Assembly: GCF_004664715.2 (NCBI RefSeq)
Contig: NC_051068.1
Span: 17,232,668-17,296,667, forward strand
Length of the DNA: 64,000 nucleotides
Direction of reading: 5' to 3'
Source of the DNA: Peromyscus leucopus
Lineage: Eukaryota; Chordata; Mammalia; Rodentia; Cricetidae
Within the stretch, counting starts at the first letter, position 1; each line of letters starts with the position of its first letter. Both the position numbers and the translations under genes were made by a program. Positions 22,590 to 34,481 of the stretch are shown here, piece after piece. The notes beneath the pieces are model-generated. The model was given only the letters and a program-made list of their open reading frames with translations, had not been told where the DNA came from and did no database searches.

Positions 22590-25350
22590 CTCTGCAGATC
22601 TAGAAAAGGTCTGTGTCTTGGGTGGAAGGCAGGGCCAGGAACCACTGTACAGAGCCTTTAAGCACACTGTTATCCTAAGGAAGGTGCTCTTGTCACTCAG
22701 GCCTCACTAGCCAATCAGGCCCTCCAGTCTGTCCTGCCAGTCAGAGGAGAGTGGTGGGGGTGGGCTTTCCAGAGCCAGGCTGCAGGCTTGTCTTTGTAAC
22801 AGAGTGTATACAAGTGGTTTTGTGTGCTGCCTGTGCTGTTGGAAGGAGCAGAGGAGAGAGCATGGGTGATCTGGGAAGCCACGGCAGGGTGAGCAAGAGG
22901 CTGCTGTCCCTAGGTCAGGAGGAGCAAATGGTGAGCCTCAGAAGCCAGTGTGGCAGTCTTCTCTGGGGTTGGGTGGGAACCTGTAGCCAGAATCCCCATC
23001 CTGTGATGCACCATGTGGTCCTTGCAACTCCCTGCACCCAGGTGTAGGACTCTGAATAACATTGCTCTGTGGGCTGCCTCTGCTCAGAGCATTGGGAACA
23101 GGGAGCTATGTGTAGAAACATCTTTGTAGTCAAGGTCAACATGCTTTTCATGCAGTCATGGAAGGCAGCTCTTAAATTTGTAGAGGCCTAGTTTCTCTAA
23201 TGAATTTGCAAATAATTTCATAGGGATTATAAATGACATCTCTTGTGTTGAGTAGCACTCCACTATTAAGCTGTGATATAGAGGAGTAGAATTGGTGATA
23301 TAAAGGATTTACCTATGCTTAGGAGGTAGTAAGTCATAGAGAGTAGAATTTAGCTAAGGGAAGCTGCCTCTAAAATACCACAAAGATAAGTATATGCTAA
23401 CCAGGCCTGTAAGATACTAGGATACACATTTGTTCACCAGCATTGTCCAGATATTTGGCTCCAAACTATGACAAAGGAGTCACCCCTGATCTTCAAGCAG
23501 TCACTAGGTCCATCCTTATATCAAAGAACAGGCCTCTAACAAGCTGCTCTGGGGGCACTACAGGGTCACAACCAACCTTAAGGCCTGGTGTGCAATTAAG
23601 GTCTTAATTTTTTTTCTTGAGAAAAAAAGCATGGTTCTGACAGATGGAAAAGGTGACACCTATTTGAAAAGGAAAACACTACTGTGTTGAATGATGGCCT
23701 GATCAACAAGACTTTTCCTCTAGGCCCTCACACAGAGAGAAGGAAGGTGCTTCAGAGAGCCAGAAAAGGCCTGGAGTCTAGGATTTGGGAGCTTTCTCTA
23801 AGGACCTCATATATTGAGAATAAAATAGAGCTCCTTCTTTAAAACCAGGAATATGCTAGGGAGAGCTGGTAATGATCTGGAGCCAGGTTCTTTGTGAAGG
23901 GGTTGCTTCAGATCCTGAGAATACAACTCTTATTACCACATGGCACTATGGTTATCAATCCCAAGGCCACTGTGTGCTTAGCCAGTAATGTTTTTGAGGT
24001 TCTCTGTGTTCTCCTTATGCAGCAGTGTGTGAAATGCCTCCTCCTGAGTTTGCCCCATTGTATGGTAGTTTCTATTGACTTCATAGAAGTCTCTCATTTT
24101 CTTCCGTTTCCCACTGGAAGATGCTATTCTCCTTTGAAGTTTACTTGGCATGAGGCATAAGTTGTACAAGACCTCCATATACCAGCCTTTATTTTTTCTG
24201 ACTTCTACTTTTCCTACCCTTCTCTTCCCCTGGATGAGGAGGTGCCTTCTCATCTTCTGCACCTCTACCTCAGGACCCTGTCACTGAAGAATGACCTGCT
24301 GTTTCATGTTAGTGGTGTACTTAAGGAATAAATCTGGAATTATCTTTGCTGTGTGAGTTTCCCATCTGCCTAAGTGGCTAGACTTAAGTGTAACTGGAGC
24401 CTGAACCTAAAAGAAACTTAAGGATGACAAAATATGTGGAATGCAAAATCTGTTCCAGGCTGGCTCCTCATTGACCATTAGTCAGAAATGGAATCATACT
24501 ATCATTAATAATTTTTTTCTTTTTTAATCTCAAGTGTATCGAGTGATTTCTCCTTTGGAGGCATATCAATTCTTGAACAGCTGTACCTCCAGCTATTTAG
24601 AAAAATGTTTCTGAAACAAACTCTCCTATGTAGACTCATGTGACCTTGATTCCAGTACGTTGGTCCCCACAGTGATGACCTTGGTTTCCATGATCAAACA
24701 TTATAAATTCTTAAATTAAATGACTCTACCACCTCAGTTTTAAAATTACTCATTTGTGTCATGTAGTTGACTATCCATTGCAGACACAGGAAAAAGATTT
24801 GCATGTGGAGTATGGCTTATGCCTTCAGACAAGAATAGGAGGAATAGTATATTGTGTGTACTTCAGGGGGAAGCAGGGTTGGCAATCAGCTGCTCGAGTC
24901 ACCATTATGAAAGAGGACCTTATTGTTTCAGGGTGAGTGATTTTGTATTTTTCCAGCATATTTTAATTCATATCATGAACACAGACCAAATTGGTTTGTG
25001 TACAATTTGAGAAAGTTAGTTTGAGCCAATGAATATTGAATTTCCAATTAGACAACTCTCCATTGCAGATATGTTCAGTCCTGCTTGACAGAATTATGTC
25101 AGCTTAGAAGATTGAGAAATAGACCATTGCCTATAACTTGGTGTGTCAAGTTACAGATCTCAGTAACCGACATATGCACATGGGCAAGATCATTCAGTCT
25201 CTTATTAATTGCATTTCCTCAACTAAGGAAAGATTCTACTGTTTTTAAAAGTAAATATAGCTAATATAGCTAAGTTTTTTAATCTTAAAAATAAAGTACT
25301 TTTATCATGCTAAAAGACAATTGTTATTATTTTTTAATTTCATTTTCTTT
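22590..25350 (+). repeat. Another copy of the zinc-finger 5' unit, rearranged
   Basis: The parts at 22,590-23,600 match 5,560-6,750, including GTCACTCAGGCCTCACTAGC, the exon 1-like ATG region near 22,860 and GAGCATTGGGAACA. The part at 23,750-24,010 matches 5,190-5,460, and 24,741-25,330 matches about 7,120-7,760. The exon 1 donor looks decayed: ATG is followed by GGTGATC, which would not give the needed phase. The match ends near 25,360, where an L1 begins. Confidence 0.8.
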
Positions 25351-25386
25351 AAATGCATTTCTTCTGTCAGATATGACATCTTCATA

Positions 25387-26946
25387 TGTCAGATATGAAG
25401 ATCTTTTCCCACTCTGTAGGCTGTTGTTTTGTCTTATTGACTGTGTCCTTTGCCCTACAAAAGCTTTCAGGAAGTCCCGTTTATTAATTGTAGAGGGCTG
25501 ATCTCCAAAATATATAAAGAAATCAAAAAAACTACACCTCAACATATCAAACAATACAATTAAAAATGAGCTACAGAGCTAAACAGGGAATTCTCAATAG
25601 AAGAATCACAAATGGTTGAAAGACTTTTAAGGAATTGCTCAACATCCTTAGTCATCAGGGAAATGAAAATCAAAATGACTCTGAGATACCTTATTACACC
25701 TGACAGAATGGTCATGATCAAAAATATTGAAGACAGCTTATGTTGGAGAGGATGTGGAACAAGGGAAACACTCCTCCACTGTTGATGGCAATGCAAACTT
25801 GTTCAGCCACTTTGGAAATCAGTATGGTCTTTTCTCAGAAAATTGGGAATCAGTCTACCTCAAGACACAGCTACACACTCTTAGGCATATACCCAAGGAT
25901 TATTCAATCATACCACAAGGAAACATGCTCAGCTATGTTCATAGCAACATTATTCATAATAACCAGAACCTGGAAACAACTTAGATGCCACTCAACCAAA
26001 CAATGGATAAAGAAAATGTGGCATATATACACAATGGAGTACTACTCAGCAGTTATAAAAAAGATATCATAAAGTGTGCAGGCAAGTGAATGGAACTAGA
26101 AAAATATCATCCTGAGTAAGGTAGCCCAGATCCAGAAGAATAAAGATAGTGTGTACTCACTCATAGGTGGATACTAGCTGTATAAAGCAAAGGATAACCA
26201 GACTACAACCCATATCTCCAGAGAAGCTAGCTAACAAAGAGAACCCTAAGAGGAACATATAGGTAGCCCAGAGATGGAGAAATAGATGAATTCTACATGA
26301 GCAAACTGAGGGTGTGTGTGTGTGTGGGGGGTAATGGAGGGCAAGGAATGTGGTATGAGAGCATAAGGAAATGGGAGGTTTGAGCTGAGTCATCATAGAG
26401 ACTTTATCCAGTTACTGATGGAATCAGATGCACAGATCCATGGCCAGGTCCCAGGCTGAGCTCCGGGAGTCCAATTGATGAGAGAGAGGAGGGATTCTAT
26501 AAGCAAGGGACACTGAGATCATGATGGAAAAACATGTAGAGATGCCCGCCAAACTAGTGGACACACATGAACTGTGAACCAATATCTGAGGAGCCTCCAT
26601 GTGACTAGACTGGGCCCTCTGGATATGGAAGACAGTTATTTAGCTTGAACTGTTTGGTGGGCTCCCAGGCAGGGTGATTGGTATCCATCCCTGGCGCATG
26701 AGTGGGCTTTTTGGAGCCCAGTGCCTAAGGTGTGACACCTTGGGCAGCCTTTTGCAGAAGGGAGGGCTTTGGACCTGCTTCAACTGAATGTACCAGTCTC
26801 TGCTGATTGGAAACCTAGTCTTGGAGAAGGAAGGAATGAGGGCTTAGTGGGGGGAAGGCTGAGGGATGGCAGGAGGGAGGAGGGGATATCTGTGGTTGGT
26901 ATGTAAAATGAATAGAAAATTTCTTAATAAAAATTTGAAAAATAGC
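25387..26946 (+). mobile_element. 5'-truncated, 5'-inverted L1 (L1-C)
   Basis: From about 25,491 the plus strand reads L1 ORF2 C-terminal sequence and a G-rich 3' UTR ending in AATAAAAATTTG near 26,935. The first about 100 bp (25,390-25,490) is the adjacent upstream ORF2 segment in opposite orientation (GAAGATCTTTTCCCACTCTG). This is the signature of twin priming. The ORF2 remnant has many stops and shifts. It includes fragments such as EQGKHSSTVDGNANLFSHFG and [12 protein letters not shown] in different frames. No clear target-site duplication was found. Confidence 0.85.
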
Positions 26947-27600
26947 ACTATGTAGTTTCTGATGACAGTCCACTGGTGAAGCCAGCAGGAACTTTCAAGA
27001 AGACTGTTACTATTAAAGAGAACTCCCTTGCTTTACAGTAGATGCCTATCAGCACTATGTGTAAGACCCCATCAGCTTATCTTTTAATATATAAATGGAT
27101 TGAGCAAAGTGATTTCCAGTGCCAGGTTGCAACTTCATACAGAGTCTGCAGCAAATCAGTTTGAAGAATGGCAGGGTCCAACCCAACTTACAATCAAATA
27201 TGGGAGGAATCACCCATGTTGTACTGGTTCTGGAAACACGGAAGATGCACAATTAAATGGTCATGATTTCTTCCATGGCATCAGTTTAGCACTGTTGTAC
27301 ACTTTTTTTTTTTTTTTTGGCAGAGTCAGAAACTCTATGTGGAGGCTATGAGTGTTCATTGCATAAAGTTGTGAAGATGAAGCTGGGTTGCATTTTGAGA
27401 CCATCAGATGTTGAAATACTCAAGCTATGGGACATCTGCCATGGAAAGCTGCATACATGGAGTGGAAGTAGCAAAGGAGAGACATGTATGAAAAGTTGCA
27501 GTGTTAAAGCTATCTAAGTCCTTTGAGAATGAAGCCCCATGCATCTGAGACACAGCAACAGTATTTGGTGTTTGCCCTGCTGAGTTTTAGTCTTGCCTTG
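26947..27600 (+). repeat. Dispersed repeat pair, copy 1
   Basis: Matches 33,440-34,115 in the same orientation, diverged. Shared landmarks are TAGTTTCTGATGGCAGTC-like sequence, TTGCATTTTGAGACCA and CCCTGCTGAGTTT. A poly-T run sits at 27,303-27,318. It is probably a retroelement (LTR-type) sequence, but I cannot name it. Confidence 0.6.
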
Positions 27601-29639
27601 ATCCAATCTTGCCTCACTATGTCCATATTCCTCTACTTCCTTTCTTTATTAAAATGTATTTTCTCTCACACAATACACCCCAAAATACAGTCCCCCCTTC
27701 CACTCCTTCTCTGTACCTCTCTCCCCTAAATGCCCTCTTCCTTCATTTCTCTTCACTAAAGGGCAGATCTCCCAGACATATCAACAAAACATGATACAGC
27801 AAGTTATAGTATGATTAGGCACAAATTCTCATACCAAGGCTGAATTAGGCAACCCAGGAGGAAGGAAAGGATCTAAGAGTAGGGAAAATAGTCAGAGATA
27901 CCCTCATTCCCACAAACACATCAAGGTAAAAAAACACAGCATGTATGCAGAGGACATGGCACAGACCCATGCAGGACCCATGGTTGCTGCATCTGTCTCT
28001 TTGAGCCCCTTTGGTCCCTGCCTAGTTGATTCTGTGGACATGTTCTCCTGCTGTCCTTGACCCTCTGGGTCCTACAGTCCACCCTTATGCAGGGTTCCCA
28101 GAGCTCCAGCTAATATTTGGATGAGGATCTCTGTATCTGCTCCCATTAGCTGCAGGAGGAGGCCTCTCTGACGACAATTGGACTGGGTACTAATCTATGA
28201 TAATAGAATATTGTTAGATATCAATTCATTGACTTTTTTTTTCTTTTTGGTCAGTTGTATTTGGTTCTACCCTCGTTCTCTGAGCCATCCAACTTCTGGT
28301 TCCTGTTCATCCAAGTAGGGTTGGGCATGGGCTCCCTCTTTGATCTTGGGCTTCAAGTTAGTTCAGTAATTGGTTGATTACTACACAAATTCCAAAACAC
28401 CATTACCCCAGAATATCTTGCAGACAAGGTGAGTGTGGGTTGAACATTTTTGTGGCTAGGCTGGTGTCCCATTCCTACCACTGGGAGCCTTATATGGCTA
28501 GTTCAGGCTCCATATTCTCAAATATTTGGAGTCCTCATTAGAGTCACCCTGATAGCTTCCACAAAGTTTCTACCATACTAGGTTTCCACATCACCCCCTA
28601 ATAGTTCCTATATTGAACTCACTTTTTCCTATATTCTATCCCTCTGTCCTCCTCTTACTTGATATTTTCTGTTTCTGCCCCAAGTCCACCCATAAAAATC
28701 TATTCTATCTCCTCTTCCCAGGGAGATCCATGCATTCTCATGCCTCCACAACCATCCTGGTTACTTATCCTCTCTGGGTCTGTGGATTATATTGTTGGTA
28801 TTGTTTACTTGACAGCTAATGTCTAATTATAAGTGAATAACATATCATGTTTGTCTATGTGGTTCTGGGTTGCCTCAGTCAGAATAATAAACAACTTAAG
28901 AAACTAGACATCAACAAATAAAATGGTTCAATTAAAAATATGGTACATATCTAAACATAATTCTTTGTTTTTCTTTTATGTTATTTTACAATACCATTCA
29001 GTTCTACTTATCAGCCCTGTGTTCCCCTGTTCTCCCCCCTCCCACCCCTCCCCTTCACCCCAGCCCACCACCCATTCCCACCTCCTCCAGGGCAAAGCCT
29101 CCCCCGAGGACTGAGATCAACCTGGTAGACTCAGTCCATGCAATTCCAGTCCCCAACTCCCAGACTGAGCCAAGTATCCCTGCATAAGCCCCAGGTTTCA
29201 AACAGCCAACTCATGCAATGAGCACAGGATCCGGTCCCACTGCCTAGATGCCTCCCAAACAGATCAAGCCAATAAACGTTCTCACCTATTCAGAGGGCCT
29301 GATCCAGCTGGGGGCTCCTCAGCCTTTGGTTCGTAGTTCATGTGTTTCCATTTGTTTGGCTATTTTTTTTTTTTTCAGTAAATGAGTAAAACCAAAATTT
29401 ATTATAAGTCACAGTCATTCTAGGGACCTCCATGCTATATATATATATATATCCTACATGGTTCTATGGGTTGTGGTCTGATTGTCCTTTATTTTATATC
29501 TAGAATCCACTTATGAGTGAGTACATACCATGACTGTCTTTCTGGGTTTGGGTTACCTCACTCAGGATGATTTTTTTTTCTAGTTCCATCCATTTGCCTG
29601 CAAATTTCATGCTTTCATTGTTTTTCTCTGCTGAGTAGA

Positions 29640-30070
29640 ATTCCATTGTGTATATGTACCACATTTTTTTTCATTCATTCTTCCATTGACGGGCATCTAG
29701 GTTGTTTCCAGGTTCTGGCTATTACAAATAGTGCTGCTATGAACATAGCTGAGCATGTATCTTTATGGTATGAATCAGCATTCCTTAGGTATATGCCCAA
29801 GAGTGGGATGGCTGGGTCTTGAGGTAGTTCGATTCCTAATTTTCTGAGAAACCGCCATACTGATTTCCACAGTCGTTGTACAAGTTTACATTCCCACCAA
29901 CAGTGGAGGAGTATACCCTTTGCTCCACATCCTCTCCAACATTGACTGTCATTGGTGTTTTTGATCGTAGCCATTCTGACAGGTGTAAGGTGGTATCTCA
30001 GAGTCGTTTCGATTTGCATTTCTCTGATGATTAAGGATGTTGAGCATTTCTTTAAATGTCTTTCAGCCAT
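29640..30070 (-). pseudogene. L1-B ORF2 C-terminal fragment
   Basis: Encodes the end of ORF2 with [16 protein letters not shown], the Cys-rich motif CWRGCG then LLHCWWECK, and [14 protein letters not shown]. It lies in a different frame from the ORF1-ORF2 fusion. It preserves the roughly 10 bp that are deleted in L1-A near 11,180. Confidence 0.85.
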
Positions 30071-30168
30071 TTGTGATTCTTGCTTTGTGAATTCTGTTTA
30101 GTTCCTTAGCCCATTTTTTAATTGGACTGTTCAGTATTTTTATGTCTAGACATTATATACTGTGGAGA

Positions 30169-30609
30169 TCAATCCTCTGTCAGATGTGGAGTTGGTGAAG
30201 ATCTTTTCCCATTCTGTTGGCTGTCTTTTTGTCTTATTGACTGTGTCTTCACCCTGCAAAAGCTTCTCAATTTCGAGAGGTCCCATTTATTAATTGTTGT
30301 GTTCAGGGTCTGTGTTGTTGGTGTTTTATTTAGGAAATGGTCTCCCTTGCAAATGCGTTCAAGAGTGCTTCCTACTTTCTTTTCTATTAAGTTTAGTGTA
30401 ACTGGATTTATGTTCAGGTCTTTGATCCACTTGGACTTGAGTTTTGTGCATGGTGACAGATATGGATCTATTTGTAATCTTTTATCCTGGAATATTTTGT
30501 TTACTCTGCCTATGGTGATTGAGAGTTTTGCTGGGTATAATAGTCTGGGTTGGCATCCGTGGTCTCTTAGTGTTTGCCTAAGATTTGTCCATGACCTTCT
30601 AGCTTTCAT
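30169..30609 (-). pseudogene. L1-B ORF1 C-terminus fused in frame to ORF2 C-terminus
   Basis: Open frame of 146 codons. About the first 43 residues are the ORF1 C-terminal domain (MKARRSWTNLRQTLRDHG, then RVNKIFQDK). From the deletion junction it continues in frame as ORF2 C-terminal sequence (RLQIDPYLSPCTKLKSKW) before a frameshift near the end. No catalytic domain is left. The in-frame join is seen directly. Any function would be speculation. Confidence 0.85.
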
Positions 30610-30686
30610 AGTCTTGATTGAGAAGTCTGGTGTTTTTCTGAAGGATTTGCCTTTATATGTTACTTGGTCTTTTTCCTTTGCAGCTC

Positions 30687-31533
30687 TTAATATTTTTTTC
30701 TTTGTTCTGTGTATTTAGTATTTTGATTATTATGTGGCGTGGGGACTTTTTTTGGATCCATCCTATTTGGTGTTCTGTATTCTTCTTCTATCTTCATAGG
30801 TATTTCTTTCTTTAGGTTAGGAAAGTTTTCTTCTATGATTTTGTTGAATATATTTTCTGTGCCTTTGAGTTGGTATTCTTCTCCTTCTTCTATCCCTATT
30901 ATTCTTAGGATTGGTCTTTTCATAGTGTCCAAAATTTCTTGGACATTTTGTGTTATGACTTTTTTTGTCTTTAGTGTTTTCTTTGACTGACGAATCTATT
31001 TTTTCTATTGTGTCTTCAGTGTCAGAGATTCTCTGTTCCCTCTCTTGCAATCAGTTGGTAATGCTTGTTTCTGTAGTTCCTGTTTATTTAGTCAGGATTT
31101 CTATTTCCAGCATTCCCTCAGCATGTGTTTTCTTTATTGTATCAAATTCATTTTTCAGATATTGGAATGTTTCTCTCATCTGTTTAATTGTTTTATCTTG
31201 GCTTTCTTTGATTTCTTCCCATTTTTTGTTCGTTTGTTCTTCCATTTCTTTAAGGGAGTTTTTTATTTCCTTTTAAATGGAGTTTTTCATTTCCTCTTTA
31301 AGGGAAGTTTTCATTTCCTCTTTAATGGAGTTTTTCATTTCCTCTTTAAGGGAATTTTTTATTTCTTCTTTAAGGTCCTCTATCATCTTCTTAAAGTCAT
31401 TTTTAGGATTGATTTCTTCTGCTTCTTCTGTCTTGGTATGTTCAGGTCTTGCAGGTGTAGAATCACTCGGTTCTGATGTTGCCATATAGATTTTTATATT
31501 GTTGCCTGTATTTTTGCACTGGCATCTACTCAT
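30687..31533 (-). pseudogene. L1-B ORF1, N-terminal and central parts, disrupted
   Basis: Homologous to L1-A ORF1 from its start (MSRCQCKNTGNNIKIYMATS) through the octad repeats, coiled coil and RRM-like region. It is interrupted by a stop in the octad repeats near 31,275, further stops near 31,040-31,090, and frameshifts near 30,960 and 30,700. Confidence 0.88.
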
Positions 31534-32776
31534 CTCTTCCTCTGCTCAGTGAAGGTGGTGTCTGTGCCTGAGAGTGCCTCTCTTGTTCTAATTTTTAGTC
31601 TTGGTTTAGTAGGGGTTCTTGGTTAAATTGGTGCTATTGGGCTGTTTCTTCAGGGACAGCTGATTTCAGCCAGTGAAGTATATACTTATGATTCTGGTGA
31701 TCTGGTTTGGTGGCTGGGCAGTACCTTCTTCTGTGTTCCCAGGTCACGTTTTGTTCATTTGTCCACTCCTCAGCTGATCTTGTTTTTTCAGACATCAAAC
31801 TGTAGGGATCTGAATCCTCTCCTGGATGGATTTCAGCTGAGCTGGGTAGTCTCACCAACACCTCCAAGTTGTTGGGTTTTGCAGGATCAGCAGCTGGGCC
31901 CTAGGTTGGCCTCAGACGCAGTGTTCAGATTCATTCTGGTTCTGTCCCACAGAGGTAGCTTCTTCCCCAGGTGTTGGGGTTAGAGGGGTCCCTGTTCCAA
32001 GCTCTTGATTAAGAGCTTGTTTTTACTAGCTCTTCAGTGGGTAATAGCTCTGTTTCTGGTCTTTATTGTGACTGTGTTTCAGCTGCCACCTGCTGGGCCG
32101 GCCTGCCTCCACATCGGGCCTGCCTGCCTCTGCCGGGCCAGTCTACCTCTGCTGAACGCTGCCGCAGGCCTACCTGCCTCTGTTTGTCACTGCTGCTGTG
32201 ACTGTCTACTTCTGCGGGCCGTGGCCGGGCCTGTATGTCTCTGCCAGCAGCCACCGCAGGGCTTATGTGCCTCTGCCTATCACCACCGCCGGTCCTGTCT
32301 ACCTCTGCGGGCCGCCGCCGGGCCTGTATGTGTCTGCCGGCTGCTGCCGGGCCTGTATGTCCTAAACATAATTCTTAATAGAGGAATCTAAAATGGCTGA
32401 AAAACACTTAAGGAAATGTTAAACTCCTTGGCAATCAATGAAATGTAAATCAAAATTTCTTTGGTATTTCATCTTACACCTGTCAGAATGGCTAAGATGA
32501 ATGACACAAGTGACAGCTCATGCTGGCCAGGATGTGGAACAAGGAGAACACTCCTTCATTTCTGGTGGGAGTGAAAACTTGTTCAGCCATTATGGAAATC
32601 AGTATACCAGTTCCTCAGATAATTGGGGATCTATCTACCTCAAAACCCAGCTATTAACACTCTTGGGCATATATCCCCCAAATGTTTCTCCATCCTGCCA
32701 CAAATACACTTGCTTAACTATGTTCAAAGCTGGTTTATTCATAATTGTCAGGAACAGCTATGTCTGTAAGAGATTG

Positions 32777-33040
32777 TGTTGATAATTGATGTGGGAAGGC
32801 TCTTCCAGTGAGCTGGCAATATCTCTAATCAAGTGGACCTGGGATGGATAGGAGAGCTGGCTGAGCAAAAAACAGTGACAAAGCAAGTGAGAAGGCCAGG
32901 ACACAGTGTTTGCTCATGGTTTTAATCTTCGTTTTCTATACCACAATGATGGATTGTGACCTGGCAGAATCAGCTAAATAAACTTACCCGAGATGATTTT
33001 GATTAGAGGATTTAATCACAGCAGCAGAGAAACAAGTTAG
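32777..33040 (+). repeat. Dispersed repeat, same unnamed family as 17,345-17,640
   Basis: Ends with GATGGATTGTGACC, CTAAATAAACTT and AATCACAGCAGCAGAGAAAC, a tail common in a rodent interspersed repeat. Confidence 0.4.
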
Positions 33041-33439
33041 AACAAAAAATGGAACACCACAAGTGATTGTGTTGCTGGGAAGAATCTGGGAATGTAGAAG
33101 ATATCAGGACTTAAATGACAAAAGTCATAGAACACTATACACAGAACTTAATAGGCTGTTCTTGTAGGATGAGGAAGATGAGACTTGAGAGTAATGCACA
33201 CAGAGGAGGTCAAGGTCATAGATTTTAGTGAGAAGTAGACTCTATGAAACATTAAGCTAGCGGCCATTTGTGTCTTATTTGGCCTAGAATCTTCCTTATT
33301 CTGCCCTTGCCCTGAGAAATTGAGTAAGGCCAAATTAAAAAGTAATGGGCTCATTTCTTAGATGTAATATTGAATCTGTTGCTTGCTTATTTCTGATGAC
33401 TCATTCAGGTCTACAGTGAAAAAAGCAATAATTTTTTCA

Positions 33440-34115
33440 GAAACCAGTGACAATGAAAAGGTAGTTTCTGATGGCAGTCACGTGCTGAAACAGATAGGAA
33501 TTTTCAAGGAGATCACCATTAAAGAGAAGAAAGCCTATCTAGGTACCCTAAGGGTGTCATGTTAAGCCTTCAATTGATGAGAGGATTAGGCAAAGTGATT
33601 CCTATTCCCAGGAAGCAGCTTCATACAAAACCTGCTGCAAGTGTTGTCCAAACTCTGTAAGGTCCATCTCAATTAAGAAGCCAAACTTGTGCTGGTCCTT
33701 GAAATAAGAATCAAAATTTCTGGTCATGGATTCCTGATCTGTGGTTTCAGTTTAGCACTTTTGCAGTCATCTCTGTTTGGCAGAGCCAGAGCCCCAGTGA
33801 GGATCCTGTGAAAGTTCATTGCTTGAAGCTTTGAGCATGAAGCCCAGGTTGCATTTTGAGACCACAAAATGTTGAGATACCAAAGCTGTGAGACATGTGT
33901 CATGGAGCGCTGCATATAAGGAATAGAAGTAGCCAAAAGGATATATGCAAAATTTCAGGAAAATGAGACACCCAAGCTTTGAAACAGAAGCCCCATATGT
34001 CTGAGACAGAGCTGCTGGATTTGGTGTTTACCCTGCTGAGTTTCAGGCTTGCCTTGGTCCAGTCTTCACTCACTGTGTTCCACTTCCTCTTTGGGAATGA
34101 TAATAGGTATTCTGT
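33440..34115 (+). repeat. Dispersed repeat pair, copy 2
   Basis: Copy of 26,947-27,600 in the same orientation. The similarity may extend further right, where GTATTTGAATACTTC near 34,345 resembles a rodent LTR or interspersed repeat motif. Confidence 0.55.
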
Positions 34116-34481
34116 GCCAGTGTATTTTGGAAAGATGTAACTTCTTTTCTGATTTTACAAGATGTCAGAGTCAAGGAATCACCAGAATCTCCAAAGAGAC
34201 CTTGAACATTTGAAATTGTAGGTGCTGTTGAAGTCTATGAGGATCACTGAAGATTGACTAAATGTGTTTTGATCATGGGGTGAACATAAGTCTATGTTCA
34301 GGATGGTTTCAATTGAATGACAACCCTCCCAGATAGGATAATGTATTTGAATACTTCTCTCACCTTGGTGGCTTTCTTTTGGGTGCTTGGGGACCCTTTA
34401 GTAGGAAGAGTCTTTCTGGATGAAATTCCTCACTGGGGAAGGAATTTGAGTGTCTTTAGCCTCAATCCATTTCTTATGCAG

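Larger units (their letters stand above)
28966..32361 (-). mobile_element. L1 with large internal deletion (L1-B)
   Basis: Minus-strand L1 with a 15-bp target-site duplication, CTAAACATAATTCTT, at 28,951-28,965 and 32,362-32,376. It retains the 5' UTR (GC-rich repeats at 32,090-32,355), most of ORF1, the ORF2 C-terminus and the 3' UTR. Everything equivalent to 11,615-14,612 of L1-A, about 3 kb, is missing: the end of ORF1, the endonuclease and the reverse transcriptase. The junction is at about 30,482-30,488, at a TAAAA shared by both sides. It closely resembles L1-A elsewhere. Confidence 0.93.
27640..32775 (-). mobile_element. Older Lx-type L1 with 5' inversion, interrupted by L1-B
   Basis: The minus strand of 27,640-28,885 reads an L1 3' UTR and the very end of ORF2. 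From 28,886 to 28,950, and again from 32,377 to about 32,775, the plus strand reads an earlier ORF2 segment (HAGQDVEQGEHSF, then LGIYPPN). The two halves are therefore in opposite orientation, as expected for a minus-strand L1 inserted by twin priming. L1-B later inserted into the inverted half. Many stops show great age. Confidence 0.7.
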
